46,238 nucleotides of DNA from an uncultured Rhodospirillaceae bacterium (GTDB taxonomy: Bacteria > Pseudomonadota > Alphaproteobacteria > SP197), in contig CALGGB010000093.1 in NCBI GenBank assembly GCA_937880925.1, forward strand, positions 1 through 46,238, written 5' to 3'. Below the pieces are notes generated by a model that saw nothing but the letters and a program-made list of their open reading frames with translations, was not told the origin of the DNA and did no database searches. This document shows, piece by piece, positions 42,340 through 46,238 of this stretch. A program made the translations under genes and the position numbers. Every line of letters begins with the position of its first letter. Positions within the stretch are counted from its first letter, which is position 1.

Positions 42340-43158
42340 ATGCTGATCCTGCTTTGCCTCTCCATCCCGTTCGCAGTGGTGGCGATCTTCTGCTTCGTCA
42401 TGGCGAACCGCACCGGCGCCTGGGAGAACCTCGGCTGGGCGATCTACGGTGCGCTTGCCGTTGGCCTCTGGGCGCTCGTCGTGCTGGGCTTTTTCCTCTG
42501 GCTGATGTCGCGGGAGGGATGGCTCGCCTGGCACGGCATACCCTTGGCGCTGATCGTCCTCGCGCTGCTGGCCGCCGCCGTCTGGGGCGGCAGGCTGTGG
42601 TGGCAGGAAATTGCCTGTACGCGTGACGGCGCCTTCTACGAGGCGCTGGCCGCCATGCCGATGGACAAACGCGCCGCCGCGCTCGAGGACACGCCCCGCC
42701 CGCTCGACGACCTCACCTTCTGCGGGCGCGAGATGATCGGGTTGCGCTTTCTCGCCGATCGCTACGAGCCGGCTCCCCCGGATTCGCAGGAAGAAACCGA
42801 CCGGCTGGCAACGCTGGCCCTGCTGCTTGATCACGGCCTGCCGCCCGATGACGCTCTGTTTCGCGAGGCCGTAGCCGCCGCCGACCCCGATGCTGTGCGC
42901 CTGCTGGTCGCCCGCCGCAAGGCTCTCGGCATGGAGGTGGTGCCGCTTGAAATCGCCGAAGCGGCGCTCGGCGACGTCGATCCCGATCCGCAAAGCCCCT
43001 ACCACGATGCCTATGGGCGCTATGTCGCCATGCTGGCCGTGATGGTGGCGGAGGGCCTGGATGTCTGTCAGGAAAGCGGCGGGCGCAGCCTGCACGAGGC
43101 CATGGCCGAACGCGGTGTACCCGAATCCGTCTGGCGCGACGCCCAGGCGCGCTGCTGA
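42340..43158 (+). CDS. Unrecognised membrane protein, C-terminal soluble domain
   Basis: A 272-residue protein with three hydrophobic helices in the first 90 residues and a mostly helical, soluble C-terminal part of about 180 residues. Phrases such as LLDHGLPPDDALFREAVAAADPDAVRLLVARRKALG read like an ankyrin-type repeat pair (LLDxGLPPDD, AAADPDAVRLLVARR). It starts at ATG 42340, 22 bp after the DUF2207 stop, with only a weak GGGA site. It is the third gene of the lemA-DUF2207 transcript. The ankyrin-like reading is tentative. There are five cysteines in the mature part, none in a clear motif. Confidence 0.7.
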   Translation: MLILLCLSIPFAVVAIFCFVMANRTGAWENLGWAIYGALAVGLWALVVLGFFLWLMSREGWLAWHGIPLALIVLALLAAAVWGGRLWWQEIACTRDGAFYEALAAMPMDKRAAALEDTPRPLDDLTFCGREMIGLRFLADRYEPAPPDSQEETDRLATLALLLDHGLPPDDALFREAVAAADPDAVRLLVARRKALGMEVVPLEIAEAALGDVDPDPQSPYHDAYGRYVAMLAVMVAEGLDVCQESGGRSLHEAMAERGVPESVWRDAQARC

Positions 43159-43175
43159 AGCCGCATAACGGGCGA

Positions 43176-43251
43176 TCTGGAGCGGGTGACGGGAATCGAA
43201 CCCGTGTCTAAAGCTTGGGAAGCTTTCGTTCTACCATTGAACTACACCCGC
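43176..43251 (-). tRNA. tRNA-Gly (CCC)
   Basis: The reverse strand folds as a standard tRNA: acceptor GCGGGTG pairs with CACCCGC, the D-arm contains GTTCAATGGTAGAAC, the anticodon loop TTCCCAA gives CCC, the T-loop is TTCGATT, and the 3' CCA is encoded (43176-43178). The total is 76 nt including CCA. It reads GGG codons for glycine. Confidence 0.95.
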
Positions 43252-43261
43252 TTCGCGTTGA

Positions 43262-43291
43262 TCTATACGGCCTGGAATAGCGTAGGATCAA
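43262..43291 (-). promoter_or_regulatory. Promoter of tRNA-Gly
   Basis: On the minus strand, TTGATC (43286-43291) and TATAGA (43262-43267) are separated by 18 bp, with the tRNA 5' end 10 bp further on. Confidence 0.55.
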
Positions 43292-43321
43292 GGCCGCGCG
43301 TTGCGACCCTGGAGGATGACG

Positions 43322-43714
43322 ATGTATCAGGAAATCACCCGTGGCATCCGTGTCAGCGTCAACCCGACCTATCTGGAGGGCCAGTCCGACCCTTCCCAGG
43401 GCCATTATGTCTGGGCCTATCAGGTGACCATCGCCAACGAGGGCCCCGATACCGTGCAGCTTCTGACCCGCCACTGGAAGATCACCGACGGCCGCGGCCA
43501 GCTCCACGAGGTCCAGGGACCGGGCGTCGTCGGCGAGCAGCCGGTGCTGAAACCCGGCGAGAGTTTTGAATACACCAGCGGCACGCCGCTCTCGACGCCC
43601 TCAGGAATCATGGCAGGCAGCTACCAGATGCAGGCCTCCTCGGGTGAGACCTTCGATGCCGTGGTCCCTGCCTTTTCCCTCGACAGCCCGCACGAAGCGC
43701 GCCGCGTCAACTGA
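43322..43714 (+). CDS. apaG: ApaG protein
   Basis: A 130-residue immunoglobulin-like fold protein of the ApaG/DUF525 family: YQEITRGIRVSVNPTYLEGQS, YQVTIANEGPDTVQLLTRHWKITDG, EVQGPGVVGEQPVLKPGESFEYTSG and GSYQM. In E. coli it lies with folA, ksgA and apaH; a cobalt resistance role is reported but the molecular function is unclear. The ATG at 43322 has GGAGG 6 bp upstream; another ATG at 43316 abuts that site. It is followed by a hairpin and then folE. Confidence 0.93.
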   Translation: MYQEITRGIRVSVNPTYLEGQSDPSQGHYVWAYQVTIANEGPDTVQLLTRHWKITDGRGQLHEVQGPGVVGEQPVLKPGESFEYTSGTPLSTPSGIMAGSYQMQASSGETFDAVVPAFSLDSPHEARRVN

Positions 43715-43718
43715 TCCC

Positions 43719-43739
43719 GTGCGGCTGGACCGGCCGCAC
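43719..43739 (+). terminator. Hairpin between apaG and folE
   Basis: GTGCGGC (43719-43725) and GCCGCAC (43733-43739) make a perfect 7-bp stem, 4 bp after the apaG stop. Only a short TTT follows nearby, so the termination is probably partial. Confidence 0.4.
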
Positions 43740-43786
43740 CCCCTGGTTTAAGAGACCCGACCACCCGCGCGAGGAGTTGCGCCACC

Positions 43787-44398
43787 GTGTCCGATCCCAA
43801 GAAAAGCCCCGAGCGCCCCAGCCGCGATGAAGCCGAGGATGCCGTGCGCACCCTGCTGCGCTGGGCCGGCGACGATCCCGAACGCGAGGGCCTGCTCGAC
43901 ACGCCCAAGCGCGTGGTGCGCGCCTACGAGGAGTGGTTCGCGGGCTACGGCACCGACACCGCCGGCATCCTGGGCACCACGTTCGACGAGACCGACGGCT
44001 ACGACGAGATGGTCGCGCTGCGCAACGTGCGCTTCGAGAGCTTCTGCGAACACCACATGGCTCCGATCATCGGGCGCTGCCACATCGCCTATCTGCCGCG
44101 CCAGCGGGTCGTGGGCATCTCCAAGCTCGCGCGCATGGTCGAGGTCTATGCCAAGCGCCTGCAGATCCAGGAGCGTCTGACCGCCCAGATCGCCGACACG
44201 ATCAACGAGATGCTGGAGCCGCGCGGCGTCGGCGTCGTCGTCGAGGCCACCCATCACTGCATGACCACACGCGGCGTCCACAAGACCGGCGTGGTGATGG
44301 TCACCAGCCGCATGCTGGGCGACTTCCGCACCAAGGCGGCCACCCGGCGCGAGTTCCTCGCCCACATCGGCAATCCGGTCAGCGGCGAGCTGTCCTGA
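43787..44398 (+). CDS. folE: GTP cyclohydrolase I
   Basis: A 203-residue FolE, the first enzyme of tetrahydrofolate synthesis (GTP to 7,8-dihydroneopterin triphosphate). The zinc ligands are C87 and H90 (FCEHH) and C158 (THHCM). The spacing of 71 residues is identical to E. coli (C110/C181). Other marks are [14 protein letters not shown] and [13 protein letters not shown]. It starts with GTG at 43787 after a GAGGAG site. The homo-decameric enzyme is cytoplasmic. Confidence 0.95.
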   Translation: MSDPKKSPERPSRDEAEDAVRTLLRWAGDDPEREGLLDTPKRVVRAYEEWFAGYGTDTAGILGTTFDETDGYDEMVALRNVRFESFCEHHMAPIIGRCHIAYLPRQRVVGISKLARMVEVYAKRLQIQERLTAQIADTINEMLEPRGVGVVVEATHHCMTTRGVHKTGVVMVTSRMLGDFRTKAATRREFLAHIGNPVSGELS

Positions 44399-44538
44399 CC
44401 CGCCCTCCGGCTGGACAGCACGCCATCGCGTTTCCATGATTGCCTGGCTGGCCCGGCACGCGCCGCAGGTTCGACAAGAGGCCAGATTCGGGCTCTAACG
44501 GTGCGCTCCATGCACGGGCAGGACTGCGGGCACAGCGC

Positions 44539-45990
44539 GTGATCGACCTTCGTCCCATCTTCCAGATCATCGGCATCCTTCTGGCGACGCTTGCGCTCGC
44601 CATGTTCATTCCGATGCTTGCCGACCTGATCGAGGGCAACGACGACTGGAAGGTCTTCCTGGGCGCCGGTTTCCTCACCCTGTTCGTGGGCATGGCCCTG
44701 TTCCTGACCAACCGGACCGGGGCCACGGGCCTCACCGTGCGCCAGGCCTTCCTGCTCACCACGATGTCCTGGGTGGTGTTGTGCGCCTTTGCCGCGCTGC
44801 CCTTCGCCTTTGCCGAGGTCGGCCTGGATTATACCGGCGCCTTCTTCGAGGCGACGGCGGGCCTTACCACCACCGGCGCCACGGTGATGGTCGGCCTGCA
44901 GAACATGCCGGCCGGCATTCTTGTCTGGCGCGGCCTGCTGCAGTGGCTGGGCGGCATCGGTATCATCGTCACGGCCGTGGCCGTCCTTCCCATGCTGCGC
45001 ATCGCCGGCATGCAGCTCTTCCAGACTGAATCGACCGATCAGGAAAAGATGCTGCCCCGCACCGTGCGGATCGCGGTGGTGATCGCCACCATCTACCTGA
45101 TCTTCTCGGTCGCCTGCTTCATGGCCTACTGGGCCGTCGGCATGACCAGCTTCGATGCCATGATCCACGCCATGACGACGGTCTCCACCGCCGGATTCTC
45201 GACCCACGACAGCTCCATCGGCGTCTTCGACAACGTGCAGGTCGAGATCGTCGCCATGATCTTCATGGTCCTGGGCTCCCTTCCCTTCGTGATCTACATG
45301 CAGTTCGTGCGCGGCCGCGTCGTCTATCTCTGGCGCGATACCCAGGTGAAGTGGTTCGCAGGCATTGTCGTCAGCGCCGTTGTTCTGCTGACCCTGTGGC
45401 GCATGCATCTGGGCGCCATGACGGGCGGCTTCTGGGATACCCTGCGCGACACCAGCTTCAACGTCATCGCCATTGCCACGACCACGGGGTACGCCTCGGA
45501 AGACTTTACCGAGTGGGGCGGCTTCGCGGTCGCCATCTTCTTCGTTCTGTTCTTCCTGGGCGGCTGCAGCGGCTCCACCGCCGGCGGCATCAAGATGTTC
45601 CGCGTCCATGTCCTGGTTGCCACGGTCTACATGCAGTTGCGCCGGCTTATGCAGCGCCACGGCGTGTTCGTCGCCCACTACAACAACATGCAGATCACCG
45701 ATCCGGTGGCCCAGGCGGTCAATGCCTACCTGGTGATCCTGATCGGCGCCTTCTTCCTGCTGACCCTGGGTCTTGCCGCCCACGACCTCGACTTCATCAC
45801 CAGCGCCTCGGGCGCCGCGGCTGCCCTGGGCAACATCGGCCCGGGTCTTGGTCCCAGGATCGGACCCGCGGGCAACTACGCCAGCCTGCCCGATACCGCC
45901 AAGTTCCTGCTCTGCCTGGGCATGCTGATGGGCCGCCTTGAGCTCTTTACCGTGCTTGTCCTGTTCACCCCCGCCTTCTGGAGAGAATGA
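44539..45990 (+). CDS. trkH: TrkH family potassium uptake protein
   Basis: A 483-residue membrane subunit of a Trk potassium uptake system, with eight membrane helices around four pore loops. The filter-like segments are TAGLTTTGATV, TTVSTAGFSTHDSS, ATTTGYASEDF and the AALGNIGPGLGP loop. The GTG at 44539 is chosen because homologues begin (M)IDLRPIFQIIG; upstream residues are polar and not conserved. A TrkA-type regulator is not in the window, so it would act with one encoded elsewhere. The stop overlaps the next start (ATGA). Confidence 0.92.
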   Translation: MIDLRPIFQIIGILLATLALAMFIPMLADLIEGNDDWKVFLGAGFLTLFVGMALFLTNRTGATGLTVRQAFLLTTMSWVVLCAFAALPFAFAEVGLDYTGAFFEATAGLTTTGATVMVGLQNMPAGILVWRGLLQWLGGIGIIVTAVAVLPMLRIAGMQLFQTESTDQEKMLPRTVRIAVVIATIYLIFSVACFMAYWAVGMTSFDAMIHAMTTVSTAGFSTHDSSIGVFDNVQVEIVAMIFMVLGSLPFVIYMQFVRGRVVYLWRDTQVKWFAGIVVSAVVLLTLWRMHLGAMTGGFWDTLRDTSFNVIAIATTTGYASEDFTEWGGFAVAIFFVLFFLGGCSGSTAGGIKMFRVHVLVATVYMQLRRLMQRHGVFVAHYNNMQITDPVAQAVNAYLVILIGAFFLLTLGLAAHDLDFITSASGAAAALGNIGPGLGPRIGPAGNYASLPDTAKFLLCLGMLMGRLELFTVLVLFTPAFWRE

Positions 45991-46238
45991 CCGTGCCCGG
46001 CCAGACCATGACCCCGCGAGAGATGATCGACCGCCTGATTGCGTTCGACACCACCAGCCGCAACTCCAATCTGGAACTGATCGCCTGGGTCGCGGACTAC
46101 CTGAAGGGCTGGGGCATCGAAAGTTCGCTCTCCCACGATGACGAGGGACGCAAGGCCAATCTCTTCGCCACCATCGGGGCCAAGGGCGACGGCGGCATCG
46201 TGCTTTCGGGCCATACCGACGTGGTGCCGGTCGACGGC
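45987..46238 (+). CDS. M20 family / acetylornithine deacetylase-like (3' truncated)
   Basis: Only the first 84 residues are seen, running off the right edge. The ATG overlaps the trkH stop by 4 bp and follows a GGAGAG site. TPREMIDRLIAFDTTSRNSNLELIAWVADYLKGWGIE and VLSGHTDVVPVDG are the N terminus and first metal-binding His-x-Asp motif of ArgE-type M20 peptidases. Acetylornithine deacetylase (arginine synthesis) is the best guess; a related deacetylase or dipeptidase cannot be excluded. Confidence 0.8.
   Translation, partial: MTVPGQTMTPREMIDRLIAFDTTSRNSNLELIAWVADYLKGWGIESSLSHDDEGRKANLFATIGAKGDGGIVLSGHTDVVPVDG

Noticed and set aside
1-46238. Prophage, transposon, CRISPR or restriction/defence island
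   Set aside because: No integrase, transposase, Cas, nuclease, toxin or att-like direct repeat at the tRNA was found; the tRNA-Gly is flanked by housekeeping genes.

Overview
The window is a high-GC, gene-dense chromosomal segment from an alphaproteobacterium, probably a Rhodospirillales-like lineage. The main markers are a GcrA-type cell-cycle regulator, an L31 protein without the CxxC zinc motif, a LemA/DUF2207 pair, PhaB-like and BKACE enzymes, frequent GTG starts and many 4-bp stop/start overlaps. No integrase, transposase, phage gene, CRISPR array or plasmid replication gene is visible, and no gap between genes exceeds about 160 bp. I assign 39 protein genes, two of them cut by the window edges, and one tRNA.

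Left part (1-9.4 kb): a truncated ArsB/SLC13-type permease, an M81 (MlrC-like) metallopeptidase, and three tandem paralogous CocE/NonD serine hydrolases of 672-673 residues, all with intact Ser/Asp/His triads, followed by an orphan ParA-type ATPase. This looks like an uptake and hydrolysis locus for peptide-like or ester substrates. Next (9.4-14.3 kb) come a crotonase-family protein, a PhaB-like reductase translationally coupled to a saccharopine-dehydrogenase/DUF4166 fusion, and a tight operon of two YbjQ-family proteins with an M48 metalloprotease.

Middle (14.3-25.4 kb): an ABCB-type exporter, rpmE with a clear promoter and terminator, an acetylpolyamine amidohydrolase, a 1243-residue AsmA-family protein, an unrecognised polytopic membrane protein with an SDR, and a BKACE (beta-keto acid cleavage enzyme) coupled to a second SDR.

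Centre (25.4-30.9 kb): a VanB/phthalate-dioxygenase-type reductase lies downstream of an unrecognised 502-residue histidine-rich protein. A LysR regulator is divergent from that protein, and dyad-symmetric DNA sits in both intergenic regions. No Rieske oxygenase is present, so the His-rich protein is the best candidate here for an undescribed oxygenase or oxidoreductase partner. The LysR gene overlaps a TRAM-domain m5U RNA methyltransferase gene, followed by greA.

Right part (30.9-46.2 kb): a GST, a DMT transporter, gcrA with an unusual poly-serine tail, and a LysR gene divergent from doxX across a palindromic operator candidate. A four-gene operon follows (oxalyl-CoA synthetase-like ligase, ketopantoate-reductase-like enzyme, histidine-box desaturase, class C serine hydrolase). 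Then come a LemA-DUF2207-unknown membrane operon, tRNA-Gly(CCC), apaG, folE, a TrkH potassium transporter and a truncated M20/ArgE-like peptidase. Functions are assigned from motifs and family resemblance read by eye; no database search was possible.
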